NCBI RefSeq assembly: GCF_004339565.1
Contig: NZ_SMFZ01000001.1
Coordinates: 124,001-188,000, forward strand
DNA from: Pseudonocardia endophytica
GTDB lineage: Bacteria; Actinomycetota; Actinomycetes; Mycobacteriales; Pseudonocardiaceae
Reading direction: 5' to 3'
DNA: 64,000 bases
The notes beneath the pieces were generated by a model that saw nothing but the letters and a program-made list of their open reading frames with translations, did no database searches and had not been told where the DNA came from. Both the position numbers and the translations under genes were made by a program. Below, in pieces: positions 53,973 through 63,145 of the stretch. Each line of letters starts with the position of its first letter. The first letter of the stretch is position 1.

Positions 53973-54797
53973 ATGGGTCTCGCGACGCTCGTCCTCGCCG
54001 ACGCGCGATTCCCCGGCGGCGGGCACGTCCACTCCGGCGGGCTGGAGGAGGCGGTCGCCCGCGGCCTGGTCACCGGCGTCGACGACCTGGCGAGCTTCCT
54101 CCACGGCCGCCTGCGCACGGCGGGGCTGCTGACCGCGACGTTCGCGGCCGCGGCATCCCACCGGACCACGCCGTACGAGAGCTCCGCTCGCCCGGCCACC
54201 TCGGACGAGGGCTCCGCCGGGGCGATCGGGTCGGGCCCGGGGGCCGCAGCCACCGGGTCGGGCGAGCGCTCCGCTCGTCTCGCGGGGCCGGACGGGAGCT
54301 CCGCTCGTGCAACCGGCGCGCGGGCGCCGTGGAGCGTCCTCGACGCCGAGCTGGACGCGCGGACACCCTCGCCGGCCCAGCGCGACGCGTCCCGGGCGCA
54401 GGGGCGGGCGACGTTGCGGGCGGCCCGGGCGGCATGGCCGTCGCCGGTCCTCGACGCGCTCGTCGCCGTGCACCCGCGGCCGCACCATCCGTTGCTGGTC
54501 GGGGCGGTGACCGGGATCGCAGGTGAGCCGCCCGCCGAGGCCGCACGGTGCGTCGCCTACCTCGCCGTCAGCGGCCCCGCGTCGGCGGCGATCCGGCTGC
54601 TCGGGCTCGACCCGTTCGCGGTCAACGCGGCGCTCGTCGCGCTGGGCCCCGATATGGAGCGGGTCGTCGACGACGCCGTCGCGGCCGCGGACGGGCCGGT
54701 CACCGACCTGCCGGCGCCCGGGTCCCCGATGCTCGACCTCATGGCCGAGACCCACGTCCACCACCACACGGAACGGATGTCGCTCTTTGTCTCCTGA
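53973..54797 (+). CDS. ureF: Urease accessory protein UreF with a low-complexity insertion
   Basis: A 274-residue nickel-insertion chaperone of the UreDFG complex. [20 protein letters not shown] at the start, [20 protein letters not shown] in the middle, and [20 protein letters not shown] at the end are typical. Residues about 67-113 form a Ser/Ala/Gly-rich insert not expected in the family, built on recurring GAGCnCTCCGCTCG-like DNA (near 54179, 54264 and 54297). Without it the length is normal. ATG 53973 follows ureC after 13 bp; overlaps ureG by 11 bp. Confidence 0.9.
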   Translation: MGLATLVLADARFPGGGHVHSGGLEEAVARGLVTGVDDLASFLHGRLRTAGLLTATFAAAASHRTTPYESSARPATSDEGSAGAIGSGPGAAATGSGERSARLAGPDGSSARATGARAPWSVLDAELDARTPSPAQRDASRAQGRATLRAARAAWPSPVLDALVAVHPRPHHPLLVGAVTGIAGEPPAEAARCVAYLAVSGPASAAIRLLGLDPFAVNAALVALGPDMERVVDDAVAAADGPVTDLPAPGSPMLDLMAETHVHHHTERMSLFVS

Positions 54798-55491
54798 TCA
54801 CGGCCACGGCCATCTCGTCAGCTTCGACCCGACCGAGTCCGAACCCGACCGCCATCGTCCGACCCCGGGGCCCGGCCGGGCGTTCCGGATCGGGATCGGC
54901 GGACCGGTCGGCTCCGGCAAGACGGCGCTGGTCGCGGCGCTGGCCCGCTCGCTCGCCGGCACCGTCCGCCTCGCCGTCGTCACCAACGACATCTACACGA
55001 CCGAGGACGCCGACTTCCTGCGGCGGGCCGGCGTGCTGGATCCATCGCGGGTCGAGGCGGTGCAGACCGGCTGCTGCCCGCACACGGCGATCCGCGACGA
55101 CATCACGGCCAACCTCGACGCGATCGAGACGTTGGAGGAGCGCTTCGGCGACCTCGAGCTGGTGCTCGTGGAGAGCGGCGGCGACAACCTCACCGCCGTG
55201 TTCAGCCGGGGCCTGGTGGACGCGCAGATCTTCGTCGTCGACGTCGCGGGCGGGGACAAGGTGCCGCGCAAGGGTGGTCCGGGGGTCACCACGGCCGACC
55301 TGCTGGTGATCAACAAGACGGACCTCGCCCCGCTCGTCGGAGCCGACCTCACGATCATGCGCGACGACGCGGAGCGGATCCGCGGCGATCTGCCGGTGAT
55401 CGCGCAGTCGCTGACAGAGGACCCGGCCGCCACGGAGGTCGGCGCCTGGGTCCGGTTCCGGCTCGCCGCGACCGCACCGGTGGCCGGATAG
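54787..55491 (+). CDS. ureG: Urease accessory GTPase UreG
   Basis: A 234-residue GTPase that powers nickel transfer into urease. His-rich N-terminus (DHGHGH) for metal, P-loop [20 protein letters not shown], the Cys-Pro-His nickel motif in [28 protein letters not shown], and the base-specificity NKTD. TTG 54787 gives the usual short His-rich start and lies inside the ureF end; upstream in-frame codons do not resemble UreG. Its TAG stop overlaps by one base the GTG of the repeat-rich frame that follows. Confidence 0.94.
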   Translation: MSPDHGHGHLVSFDPTESEPDRHRPTPGPGRAFRIGIGGPVGSGKTALVAALARSLAGTVRLAVVTNDIYTTEDADFLRRAGVLDPSRVEAVQTGCCPHTAIRDDITANLDAIETLEERFGDLELVLVESGGDNLTAVFSRGLVDAQIFVVDVAGGDKVPRKGGPGVTTADLLVINKTDLAPLVGADLTIMRDDAERIRGDLPVIAQSLTEDPAATEVGAWVRFRLAATAPVAG

Positions 55492-55835
55492 TGCCCCGTC
55501 GCGGAACGTCGGTCCCGGCATCGGCGGGTCCCGGTGTCGGCCGGTCGTCGCACCGGGCGTACCCGGTCCGGCCGCCGACGCCGCAGGCGGGCGTCCGCAC
55601 CGCGGAGTTCCGGACCGCCGAGTCCCGGGCCGCCGAGTCCCGGACCGCCGAGTCCCGGGCCGCCGAGTCCCGGACCGCCGAGTCCCGGGCCGCCGAGTCC
55701 CGGACCGCCGAGTCCCGGGCCGCCGAGTCCCGGACCGCCGAGTCCCGGGCCGCCGAGTCCCGGGCCGCCGAGTCCCGGGCCGCCGAGTCCCGGGCCGCCG
55801 AGTCCCGGGCCGACCGTTCGCGGACGGGGCGCTAG
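55491..55835 (+). CDS. Hypothetical repeat-rich frame between ureG and ureD
   Basis: An open frame of 114 residues starting with GTG at the ureG stop (TAGTG) and ending with TAG directly against the ureD GTG. It is in the same frame as ureD, so only one TAG separates them. Residues about 39-108 are 14 five-residue units, [10 protein letters not shown], with AEFRT as the first. The A-E-[FS]-R-[TA] register recalls a pentapeptide repeat but lacks the central Leu/Phe in all but the first unit. The flanks are Pro/Arg-rich. No known family. It may be a real linker-like peptide or simply a repeat expansion with no stop. Confidence 0.35.
   Translation: MPRRGTSVPASAGPGVGRSSHRAYPVRPPTPQAGVRTAEFRTAESRAAESRTAESRAAESRTAESRAAESRTAESRAAESRTAESRAAESRAAESRAAESRAAESRADRSRTGR
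55605..55814. repeat. 15-bp tandem repeat, 14 units
   Basis: Unit GAGTCCCGGRCCGCC. Units 1-10 alternate A and G at the R position (a 30-bp higher-order period); units 10-14 all carry G; the first unit has TTCC and the last ends in GAC. The near-perfect identity points to recent slippage or unequal exchange. The opposite strand reads as a Gly-Leu-Gly-Gly-Pro repeat. Confidence 0.9.
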
Positions 55836-56684
55836 GTGCGGGCACGGGCCGTCCTGGCCGTCGAACGCGGGCCGGACGGGCGGACCCGCGTCGCGGAGCT
55901 GCGCACCGGATCGCCACTGGCGCTGCTGCCGCGCCGGGGCACGGCCGCGGCACGCGAGACGGCGCTGACCGTGCACGTCGTGGGGTCCGCGAGCACGCCG
56001 CTGGCCGGCGACGACGTCGAGCTCGACGTGCACGTCGGCGACGGCGCGCACCTGGAGCTGACCGGCGTTGCCGCCGCCATCGCACTTCCCGGGCGGGACC
56101 GGCCGAGCTCGCTCACGATTCGGCTCACGGTCGGCGCCGACGCCTCGGTGCGGCACCGGCCGGAGTCGACGGTCGTCACGGCGCGCGCCGACCACCGCAC
56201 CCGGTTCGAGGCGACGCTGCATCCGACGGCGTCGTTGTCCGCGAGGGAGACCGTGGTGCTGGGCCGCATCGGCGAGCGAGCCGGCCGCCTGACCACGTCG
56301 ACCCGGATCCGGGAGGAGGGGCTCACCCTGTTCGCCCAGGACCTCGAGCTGGGCGACGCGCGGCTCCAGCGGTCGCCGGCCCACCTCGCCGGCCACCGGG
56401 TGCTCGCCCAGGAGGTCGTGATCGCGGCCATCGACCCGGACCGGACGTCCTGCGGCGACAACTGGTCGTTGGTGCCCCTCGGACGCCGCGGGAGTGTGGC
56501 CGCCGCCGTCGGCCGGGACGCGGTCACCGCGGCTCACGGGCTGGAGGCGGCACTCGCGAACCATCCCGCGGCCGAGGCGCGACGGCGTGGACCGGGCGAT
56601 CGTGACGCCGGCGGGCACGCGTCCGGGCTGCACGCGTCTCCCCCGGACCTCGCAGAGCCCTCCCTGACGTCACACGCCGTGTAA
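55836..56684 (+). CDS. ureD: Urease accessory protein UreD (UreH)
   Basis: A 282-residue chaperone that holds UreF/UreG on apo-urease. Typical stretches: [60 protein letters not shown] and [23 protein letters not shown] 55836 directly follows the TAG that ends the repeat frame. The last urease gene; no ureE is present, which is usual in actinobacterial ureABCFGD clusters. Confidence 0.9.
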   Translation: MRARAVLAVERGPDGRTRVAELRTGSPLALLPRRGTAAARETALTVHVVGSASTPLAGDDVELDVHVGDGAHLELTGVAAAIALPGRDRPSSLTIRLTVGADASVRHRPESTVVTARADHRTRFEATLHPTASLSARETVVLGRIGERAGRLTTSTRIREEGLTLFAQDLELGDARLQRSPAHLAGHRVLAQEVVIAAIDPDRTSCGDNWSLVPLGRRGSVAAAVGRDAVTAAHGLEAALANHPAAEARRRGPGDRDAGGHASGLHASPPDLAEPSLTSHAV

Positions 56685-56836
56685 CCCCTGCGTGGCCGCC
56701 CGATGCCCTGCGACGTGCGCTCGGGCGGCCGCCGTTTCCGTCGCGGGTCGAGCGTGTGAAGAGTCGTGTGTGCACGGTCCGTGACGACCGGTCGTCCGCC
56801 TACCGTCGTTTCACCACGAACGGGCGGGAGGCGGGC

Positions 56837-58330
56837 ATGACGGACACGGTCGACTCGGGAGCGGGCGGGAACGCGCCGGTCGCGACCAGCGGGGTCGCGG
56901 GCGAGATCAAGACGAGCTACGACGAGCGGCTCACGAACGCCGACCTCGCCCCGGTGCGCGAGCGCACCTGGGGTTCCTACAACTTCTTCGCGTTCTGGAT
57001 GTCCGACGTGCACTCCGTCGGCGGGTACGTGACGGCGGGCAGCCTGTTCGCGCTCGGGCTCGCGGCCTGGCAGGTGTTCGTCGCGCTGATCGTCGGCATC
57101 GTGATCGTCTACCTGCTGTGCAACCTCGTCGCCCGGCCCAGCCAGACCACCGGGACGCCGTACCCGGTGATCTGCCGGTCGTCGTTCGGTGTGCTCGGGG
57201 CGAACGTGCCCGCCGTGATCCGGGGCCTGATCGCCGTCGCCTGGTACGGCATCCAGACCTACCTGGCGTCGCAGTCGCTGGTCGTCGTGATGCTGAAGCT
57301 GTGGCCGGGGATGGCGCCGCTGGCCGACGACGCGGGCGGCTTCGCCGGACTGTCCACACTGGGCTGGATCGCGTTCCTGGTGATGTGGGTGCTGCAGGCC
57401 GCCGTGTTCTGGCGCGGCATGGAGGCGATCCGCCGGTTCATCGACTTCTGCGGTCCGGCCGTCTACGTCGTGATGTTCCTGCTGGCCGGGTACCTGCTGA
57501 TCGCGGCGGACGGGAACATCGACCTGAACCTGTCCGAGGACCTGGTCACCGGCTGGGCCTCGATCCCGATCATGCTCGGGGCGATCGCGCTGGTCGTGTC
57601 GTACTTCTCCGGCCCGATGCTCAACTACGGCGACTTCACCCGGTACGGGAAGACGTTCGGCGCCGTGAAGCGGGGCAACCTGCTCGGGCTCCCGCTGAAC
57701 TTCGTCGTGTTCTCGGTGCTCGTCGTCGTCACGGCGGCGGCGACGGTCCCGGTGTTCGGACGGCTGATCGACGACCCTGTGGAGACGGTCGCGCAGCTGG
57801 ACTCGACGTTCGCCGTGGTGCTCGGCGCGCTCACGTTCATGGTCGCGACGATCGGCATCAACATCGTGGCGAACTTCGTCTCGCCTGCGTTCGACTTCTC
57901 CAACGTCAACCCGCAGAAGATCAGCTGGCGGACCGGCGGGATGATCGCCGCCGTCGGCTCCGTCGTGATCACCCCGTGGAACCTGTACTCCTCGCCGGAG
58001 GTCATCCACTACACGCTGGACACGCTCGGCGCGTTCATCGGACCGCTCTACGGCGTGCTGATCGCGGACTACTACCTGGTCCGCAAGCGCCAGGTGGACG
58101 TCGACGACCTGTACACGCTGCGCCCGGACGGCCGGTACCACTTCCGGCGCGGCTACAACCCGGTCGCGATCGGTGCGACGGCGCTCGGTGCGGTCGCGGC
58201 CCTGCTCGTCGTGCTGCTCGGGTCGTCCGACGCGGCCGCCTACAGCTGGTTCATCGGGGCGATCCTCGCGTTCGTCGCGCACTGGCTGGTCTCCCGCCGC
58301 ACGCACCCCGCGCCCGCACCGACCCCCTGA
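56837..58330 (+). CDS. NCS1-family nucleobase/hydantoin/allantoin transporter
   Basis: A 497-residue membrane protein with about twelve helices. NADLAPVRERTWGSYNFFAF and WMSDVHSVGGYVTAGSLFAL near the N-terminus form the conserved NCS1 TM1 region; PYPVICRSSFGVLGANVPAV, WYGIQTYLASQSLVVVMLKL and NYGDFTRYGKTFGAVKRGN continue the Mhp1/PucI/Fur-like pattern. GPLYGVLIADYYLVRKRQVD is the usual tail. It imports uracil, hydantoin or allantoin with sodium or proton. Its place next to urease suits purine or ureide breakdown to urea. A GGGAGG stretch precedes ATG 56837. Confidence 0.88.
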   Translation: MTDTVDSGAGGNAPVATSGVAGEIKTSYDERLTNADLAPVRERTWGSYNFFAFWMSDVHSVGGYVTAGSLFALGLAAWQVFVALIVGIVIVYLLCNLVARPSQTTGTPYPVICRSSFGVLGANVPAVIRGLIAVAWYGIQTYLASQSLVVVMLKLWPGMAPLADDAGGFAGLSTLGWIAFLVMWVLQAAVFWRGMEAIRRFIDFCGPAVYVVMFLLAGYLLIAADGNIDLNLSEDLVTGWASIPIMLGAIALVVSYFSGPMLNYGDFTRYGKTFGAVKRGNLLGLPLNFVVFSVLVVVTAAATVPVFGRLIDDPVETVAQLDSTFAVVLGALTFMVATIGINIVANFVSPAFDFSNVNPQKISWRTGGMIAAVGSVVITPWNLYSSPEVIHYTLDTLGAFIGPLYGVLIADYYLVRKRQVDVDDLYTLRPDGRYHFRRGYNPVAIGATALGAVAALLVVLLGSSDAAAYSWFIGAILAFVAHWLVSRRTHPAPAPTP

Positions 58331-58388
58331 CCACCACCCCCGGCCCACCCGCCGCCACCCGCAGCCGCCCGCCACCCGCCGCCCCACC

Positions 58389-58439
58389 GAACGAACGGCA
58401 CCTTCGAGCAGTCACATTGCTCGAAGGTGCCGTTCGTTC
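58389..58439. terminator. Perfect 22-bp-arm hairpin between convergent NCS1 genes
   Basis: Arms 58389-58410 and 58418-58439 with a 7-nt loop GTCACAT; the arms contain GGCACCTTCGAGCA. A clear two-way terminator by position. The same arms recur at 60264-60318. Confidence 0.8.
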
Positions 58440-58485
58440 CTGGTCGGGAGGGTCGAGGAGGGTGACGAGACCCGCGGCGGCGCGG

Positions 58486-60153
58486 CTACCGCTGCGCGGG
58501 CAGTACGTGCTCCCCGGTGCGGTCGGTGCTCAGGCAGAGCGAGCAGACGTGCGCGTCGTGCGCGACGCACGCCGTCATGTCCGGACGCTCCAGGTCCTGA
58601 CCGCAGACGTGGCAGTGCAGGACCTCACCGGACGGGTTGCCGAGCTCGTCGTCCATCGGGACGTCGATGCCGTCGTCGGTGCGGCGCAGGTAGTACCGGC
58701 CGCGCGTGGCCACCGCGAGCACGGGCGGCAGTACCACCGCGAGCACGATCGCCACCAGCGGGGAGAACGGCTGCAGCCCCGACCCGAGCCCGCCGAAGAA
58801 GCAGACGATCGACAGCCCGGCCGCGACGATCATCGAGCCGAACCCGACCGGGTTGATCGCGTAGAGCATCCCGCGGCGGAACTCCGGGCGCATCGGCGAG
58901 AGCTTCAGCAGGTACTTGTTCACCGCGATGTCCGTGGCCACCACGACGATCCACGCCATGCCGCAGTTCGCGTAGAAGCCGAGGATGGTGTTCAGGAAGT
59001 CGAACATGTTCGCTTCCATCAGGATCAGCGCGATCAGCAGGTTCACGCCGAGGAACACGAGCCGGCCGGGGTAGCGACGGGTGACCCGGGTGAACGAGTT
59101 CGTCCAGGCCAGCGAGCCGGAGTAGGCGTTCGTGACGTTGATCTTGATCTGGCTGATCACGACGAGGATCACGGCCAGGGTCAGCGCCAGCCACGCCGGC
59201 ATGATGTCGGTGTAGATCTGGACGAACTGGCGCACCGGCTCGTTCGCCGTCTCGGCGCCGCCGGCCACGTTCGCGATCAGGTACACGGCCAGGAACAGCC
59301 CGATCACCTGCTTGATCGCCCCGAAGATCACCCAGCCGGGACCGGCGAGCAGCGTCGCGGCCCACCAGCGCCGCTTGTTCTCCGGCGTCTTGGGTGGCAT
59401 GAACCGCAGGTAGTCGATCTGCTCGGCGATCTGCGCGATCAGTGACAAGCACACGCCCGCGGCGAGCATCGTCGCGCCGAGGCTGGGCGTGCCGTTGCCC
59501 TCCTCGCCCTGGTAGGCGAAGAACTGTCCGACCGAGTCCGGATGGCTGACCAGCAGGTACACGAACGGCGCGACCATCAGCAGCAGCCACAGCGGCGTCG
59601 TCCACAGCTGCAGCTTGGACAGCAGCGACATCCCGTACACGACGAGCGGGAAGATGATCAGAGTCGAGACGGCGTAGCCGAGCCAGAGCGGGATGCCGAG
59701 CCCCAGCTCAAGGCCCTGGGCCATGATCGAGCCCTCGAGCGCGAAGAAGATGAACGTGAACGTCGCGTAGATGACGTTCGTGACCACCGAGCCGTAGTAG
59801 CCGAAGCCGCTGCCGCGGGTGATCAGGTCCAGGTCCATGTTGTAGCGGGCCGCGTAGTAGGCGACCGGGATCCCGGTCAGGAAGATCACGACGGCGAACA
59901 CGAGGATGCCCCAGAGCGCGTTGGTCGTGCCGTAGGAGATGCCGATGTTCGCGCCGATCGCGAAGTCCGCGAGGTAGGCGATGCCGCCGAGCGCGGTCAC
60001 GCCGACCACGCCCGGCGACCACTTGCGGTAGCTGCGCGGCGCGAACCGGAGGGTGTAGTCCTCCAGCGTCTCGTTCGCCGCGCCGACGGCGGCCGGCTGA
60101 CCGCCGACCGGTGGTTCCGTACCGATCTGCGACGACTGGATGTCCTGGGACAT
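58486..60153 (-). CDS. Purine-cytosine permease-like NCS1 transporter with C-terminal Cys/His domain
   Basis: A 555-residue protein. Residues about 30-500 are a purine-cytosine permease-like transporter with about twelve helices: LEDYTLRFAPRSYRKWSPGV, TRGSGFGYYGSVVTNVIYAT and NVTNAYSGSLAWTNSFTRVT. After the last helix a soluble tail has HCHVCGQDLERPDM, TACVAHDAHVCSLCLSTD, a C-x2-C ... C ... H-x2-H-x-C-x2-C set able to bind zinc. Such a tail is not part of ordinary CodB-type carriers. It converges with the other NCS1 gene and is bracketed by near-identical palindromes. Substrate unknown; the tail could sense metal, bind a partner or regulate transport. Confidence 0.83.
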   Translation of the reverse strand: MSQDIQSSQIGTEPPVGGQPAAVGAANETLEDYTLRFAPRSYRKWSPGVVGVTALGGIAYLADFAIGANIGISYGTTNALWGILVFAVVIFLTGIPVAYYAARYNMDLDLITRGSGFGYYGSVVTNVIYATFTFIFFALEGSIMAQGLELGLGIPLWLGYAVSTLIIFPLVVYGMSLLSKLQLWTTPLWLLLMVAPFVYLLVSHPDSVGQFFAYQGEEGNGTPSLGATMLAAGVCLSLIAQIAEQIDYLRFMPPKTPENKRRWWAATLLAGPGWVIFGAIKQVIGLFLAVYLIANVAGGAETANEPVRQFVQIYTDIMPAWLALTLAVILVVISQIKINVTNAYSGSLAWTNSFTRVTRRYPGRLVFLGVNLLIALILMEANMFDFLNTILGFYANCGMAWIVVVATDIAVNKYLLKLSPMRPEFRRGMLYAINPVGFGSMIVAAGLSIVCFFGGLGSGLQPFSPLVAIVLAVVLPPVLAVATRGRYYLRRTDDGIDVPMDDELGNPSGEVLHCHVCGQDLERPDMTACVAHDAHVCSLCLSTDRTGEHVLPAQR

Positions 60154-60263
60154 ACCCCACCTCCCGGGACGGCTGATGGGTTCCGTCCCTGGGAGGTGAT
60201 GGTCGGTAGACGGTCACACGATCGGGTTTCCGCGGCGAAACGGCTGCGTGAACCGTTCCGTCC

Positions 60264-60318
60264 CCGAACGAACGGCACCTTCGAGCAATGTCATTGCTCG
60301 AAGGTGCCGTTCGTTCGG
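60264..60318. terminator. 55-bp near-perfect palindrome downstream of trpB2
   Basis: 27-bp arms (60264-60290, 60292-60318) around one central T. The inner part repeats the arm sequence of the hairpin at 58389-58439. It lies 3' of trpB2 (minus strand) and about 110 bp 5' of the NCS1 start, so termination of trpB2 is the simplest role. Confidence 0.75.
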
Positions 60319-60359
60319 AAAAGGGGGTGGGCTGCGGCCCGTCGGCGGGGGTGAGCCGG

Positions 60360-61613
60360 TCAGCCCTGCTCGAGGCGGCCGTGCGTGTAGTCGTCGTACG
60401 CGGCGAGGTCGAGGAAGCCGTGGCCGGAGAAGTTGAACAGCACGACCCTCTCCTCGCCGGTCTCCTTGGCGGCCAGTGCCTCGTCGATCGCGCCACGGAT
60501 GGCGTGCGCCGTCTCCGGGGCGGGGATCTTGCCCTCGGTGCGCGCGAACTGCACCGCCGCCTCGAACACCTTGCCCTGGGGGTAGGCGATCGCCTCCATG
60601 CGCTCGTCGCGGACCAGCGCGGACACCAGCGGCGAGTCACCGTGGTAGCGCAGGCCGCCCGCGTGGATCGACGGCGGCACGAAGTCGTGTCCGAGCGTGT
60701 ACATCGGCATCAGCGGCGTCATGCCCGCGACGTCGCCGAAGTCGTAGTCGAAGCGGCCCTGGGTCAGCGTCGGGCAGGACGTCGGTTCGACGGCGAGCAG
60801 CCGCACCGTCTCGTCCGGCACGAACGGGAACGCGATCCCGCCCAGGTTGGAACCGCCACCGCAGGACGCGACGACGACGTCCGGAAGCCGCTCCCCCGCC
60901 AGCTCCAGCTGCTCCTTGGCCTCCAGGCCGATCACGGTCTGGTGCAGCAACACGTGGTTGAGCACCGAGCCGAGCGAGTAGTGCGTGTCCTCGCGGCCGA
61001 CGCAGTCGCGGACGGCGTCCGAGATCGCGCTGCCCAGCGAACCGGGGTGGTCCGGCTCGTCCACCGGGGACGGCACCACCTCGGCTCCCCAGGTCTCCAT
61101 CGCGATCTTGCGGTAGGGCTTCTGCTGGTAGGACGCCCGGACCATGTAGACCTTGAGGTCCAGGTCGAACTGGCTGCAGGCGAAGGAGAGCGCCGTCCCC
61201 CACTGGCCGGCCCCGGTCTCCGTCGAGAGCCGGGTGATGCCCTCCTGCTTGTTGTAGAACGCCTGCGCGACGGCCGTGTTCGTCTTGTGGCTGCCGGACG
61301 GCGAGACCGACTCGTCCTTGAAGTAGATCCGGGCCGGGGTGCCGAGCGCCTGCTCCAGACGGGTCGCCCGGACCAGCGGCGTCGGGCGCCACAGCCGCAG
61401 GATGTCGAGCACCTCGCCGGGGATGTCGATCCACGGCATGGCGCTCACCTCCTGCCCGATGCACGCCATCGGGAACAGCGGCGCCAGGTCGTCCGGCCCG
61501 ACGGGCTCGCGGGTGCCGGGGTGCAGCGGCGGCTGCGGCGGTGTCGGCAGGTGCGGCGCCACGTTGAACCATGCCGACGGGATCTGGTCCGGAGAGAGCG
61601 TCCATCGACTCAT
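60360..61613 (-). CDS. TrpB-like pyridoxal-phosphate enzyme (TrpB2)
   Basis: A 417-residue protein of the TrpB2 branch. PLP-binding Lys is in [20 protein letters not shown]; the phosphate loop is [35 protein letters not shown] is the TrpB2 form of the catalytic loop. N-terminal [20 protein letters not shown] distinguishes TrpB2 from TrpB1. No trpA is adjacent, so it may work alone as a tryptophan synthase-like or serine-using enzyme. ATG 61613 lies 29 bp from the divergent kinase-LLM gene. Confidence 0.92.
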   Translation of the reverse strand: MSRWTLSPDQIPSAWFNVAPHLPTPPQPPLHPGTREPVGPDDLAPLFPMACIGQEVSAMPWIDIPGEVLDILRLWRPTPLVRATRLEQALGTPARIYFKDESVSPSGSHKTNTAVAQAFYNKQEGITRLSTETGAGQWGTALSFACSQFDLDLKVYMVRASYQQKPYRKIAMETWGAEVVPSPVDEPDHPGSLGSAISDAVRDCVGREDTHYSLGSVLNHVLLHQTVIGLEAKEQLELAGERLPDVVVASCGGGSNLGGIAFPFVPDETVRLLAVEPTSCPTLTQGRFDYDFGDVAGMTPLMPMYTLGHDFVPPSIHAGGLRYHGDSPLVSALVRDERMEAIAYPQGKVFEAAVQFARTEGKIPAPETAHAIRGAIDEALAAKETGEERVVLFNFSGHGFLDLAAYDDYTHGRLEQG

Positions 61614-61642
61614 CGGCGCAGCGTAACGGCACACTCGTCCAC

Positions 61643-63136
61643 GTGAGTGTCTCGACGGACGATCCCGTCCGGTTGCCGTCCCCGTGCCTGGTCGTGCTCG
61701 TCGGGCCCGGAGCCTCCGGCAAGTCGACGTGGGCGGCCGCGGCCGTGCCTCCCGACCAGGTCGTGTCCAGCGACCGGCTGCGCGCGCTGGTCGGGGCCGG
61801 CGATGACGACATGGCGGCGAGCGAGGACGCGTTCGCCGTGCTCGATGACGTCGTGCGCCGCAGGCTGGCCCGCGGGCTGACGACGGTGGTGGACACGCTC
61901 GGCCTGGACGCGGGCCGGCGCCGGGGCTGGCTGGCGGCGGCCCGCGAGCACGGGACGGCGGCCGTCGTCGTCGCGTTCGACGTCCCGGCGGCCGAGTGCC
62001 GGGCGCGCAACCGGGGCCGGGAGCACCCGATCCCGGCCGCCGTGCTGTCCCGTCAGCTGTCCGGCTGGCCCGCCGTCCGCGCCGCGCTCGACGACGAGGG
62101 CTGGGACCGGGTCCTCACGCCGCGACCGGCCAGGGTGGTCCCGGACGCGTTCGCCGGTGCGGGCGAGGCCGTCGCGCGCCAGCGGTCCGACCCCACGCGG
62201 TTGCGGATCGGACTGCACGTCAGCCGGTTCGACCTGGGCCGGGACACCACGGGCCCCCGCCTGCGGCAGATCGCCTCGCACGCCGAGGCCGTCGGGGTGG
62301 ACGCGATCTGGGTGATGGACCACTTCCGGCAGATCCCGCAGGTGGGCCGCGCCTGGGAGGACATGCTGGAGAGCTGGACGACGCTCGCGCACCTCGCGGC
62401 CTGCACCGAGCGCGTCGAGCTCGGGACGCTCGTCACCGGCGTGACGTACCGCAACGTCGCGCACCTGGCGAAGATCGTCGCCACGCTGGACGTGCTCAGC
62501 GGCGGGCGGGCCCGCTGCGGGATCGGCCTGGGATGGTTCCGGGCCGAGCACGACGCGTACGGCTGGGAGTTCCCGACGGTCGCGCAGCGGTACCGGCTGC
62601 TGGAGGACGCCTGCGAGCTGCTGCCGCGGATGTGGGGCCCGGGTGGGAAGCCGTACCAGGGGCGCGTGCTCGCCGTGCCGGACACGTCCTGCTACCCGCG
62701 GCCGCTGCAGGAACGCGTGCCGCTGCTCGTCGGTGGCGGCGGCGAGCGTCGCACGCTGCGCCTGGCCGCCCGGCACGCCGACGCCGCGAACGTCACCGGT
62801 GACCTCGCGACCGCGCGCCGCAAGGCGTCCGTCCTGCGCGAGCACTGCGCGGCCGAGGGCAGGGACCCGGCGGACGTGACGCTCACGCACCTGCACACCG
62901 CACTCGTCGGGAACGACGGTCCGGACCTCGACGAGCGCGTCCGCCGCCTGCGGCCCCGCAACTCCGACCCGGCGCGCTTCGCCGCGCAGGTGAACGCGGG
63001 CACCGTGGACGACCACATCGGACGCCTGCGGGAGCTGGCCGACGCGGGCGTCGGGGAGGTCATGATCGCGCTCCCGGACGTCGGCGACCCGGATGCGCTC
63101 GACCGCCTCGGACGGGTCGTCGCCGCGTTCCGGTAG
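61643..63136 (+). CDS. Fusion of P-loop kinase domain and LLM-class (F420-type) oxidoreductase
   Basis: A 497-residue two-domain protein. Residues about 10-165 are a small P-loop kinase resembling polynucleotide-kinase/Zeta-toxin-like proteins: Walker [41 protein letters not shown], and a lid [20 protein letters not shown]. Residues about 190-497 are a luciferase-like monooxygenase: [54 protein letters not shown] and [20 protein letters not shown], as in the Rv1855c-type F420 family. The two halves are in one frame with no internal start required. GTG 61643; divergent from trpB2. Substrate unknown. Confidence 0.85.
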   Translation: MSVSTDDPVRLPSPCLVVLVGPGASGKSTWAAAAVPPDQVVSSDRLRALVGAGDDDMAASEDAFAVLDDVVRRRLARGLTTVVDTLGLDAGRRRGWLAAAREHGTAAVVVAFDVPAAECRARNRGREHPIPAAVLSRQLSGWPAVRAALDDEGWDRVLTPRPARVVPDAFAGAGEAVARQRSDPTRLRIGLHVSRFDLGRDTTGPRLRQIASHAEAVGVDAIWVMDHFRQIPQVGRAWEDMLESWTTLAHLAACTERVELGTLVTGVTYRNVAHLAKIVATLDVLSGGRARCGIGLGWFRAEHDAYGWEFPTVAQRYRLLEDACELLPRMWGPGGKPYQGRVLAVPDTSCYPRPLQERVPLLVGGGGERRTLRLAARHADAANVTGDLATARRKASVLREHCAAEGRDPADVTLTHLHTALVGNDGPDLDERVRRLRPRNSDPARFAAQVNAGTVDDHIGRLRELADAGVGEVMIALPDVGDPDALDRLGRVVAAFR

Positions 63137-63145
63137 GCCGGACGC

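Noticed and set aside
55605..55814. Could the 15-bp repeat be a CRISPR array?
   Set aside because: Units are contiguous with no unique spacers and too short; no cas genes in the window.
54993..56633. Minus-strand frame with a Gly-Leu-Gly-Gly-Pro repeat, collagen- or PE_PGRS-like at first sight
   Set aside because: It is the antisense reading of the 15-bp repeat and of ureG/ureD; no start signal or family support.
51631..56684. Missing ureE as a sign of a broken urease cluster
   Set aside because: Many actinobacterial urease clusters are ureABCFGD without ureE; all catalytic and nickel residues of UreC are present.
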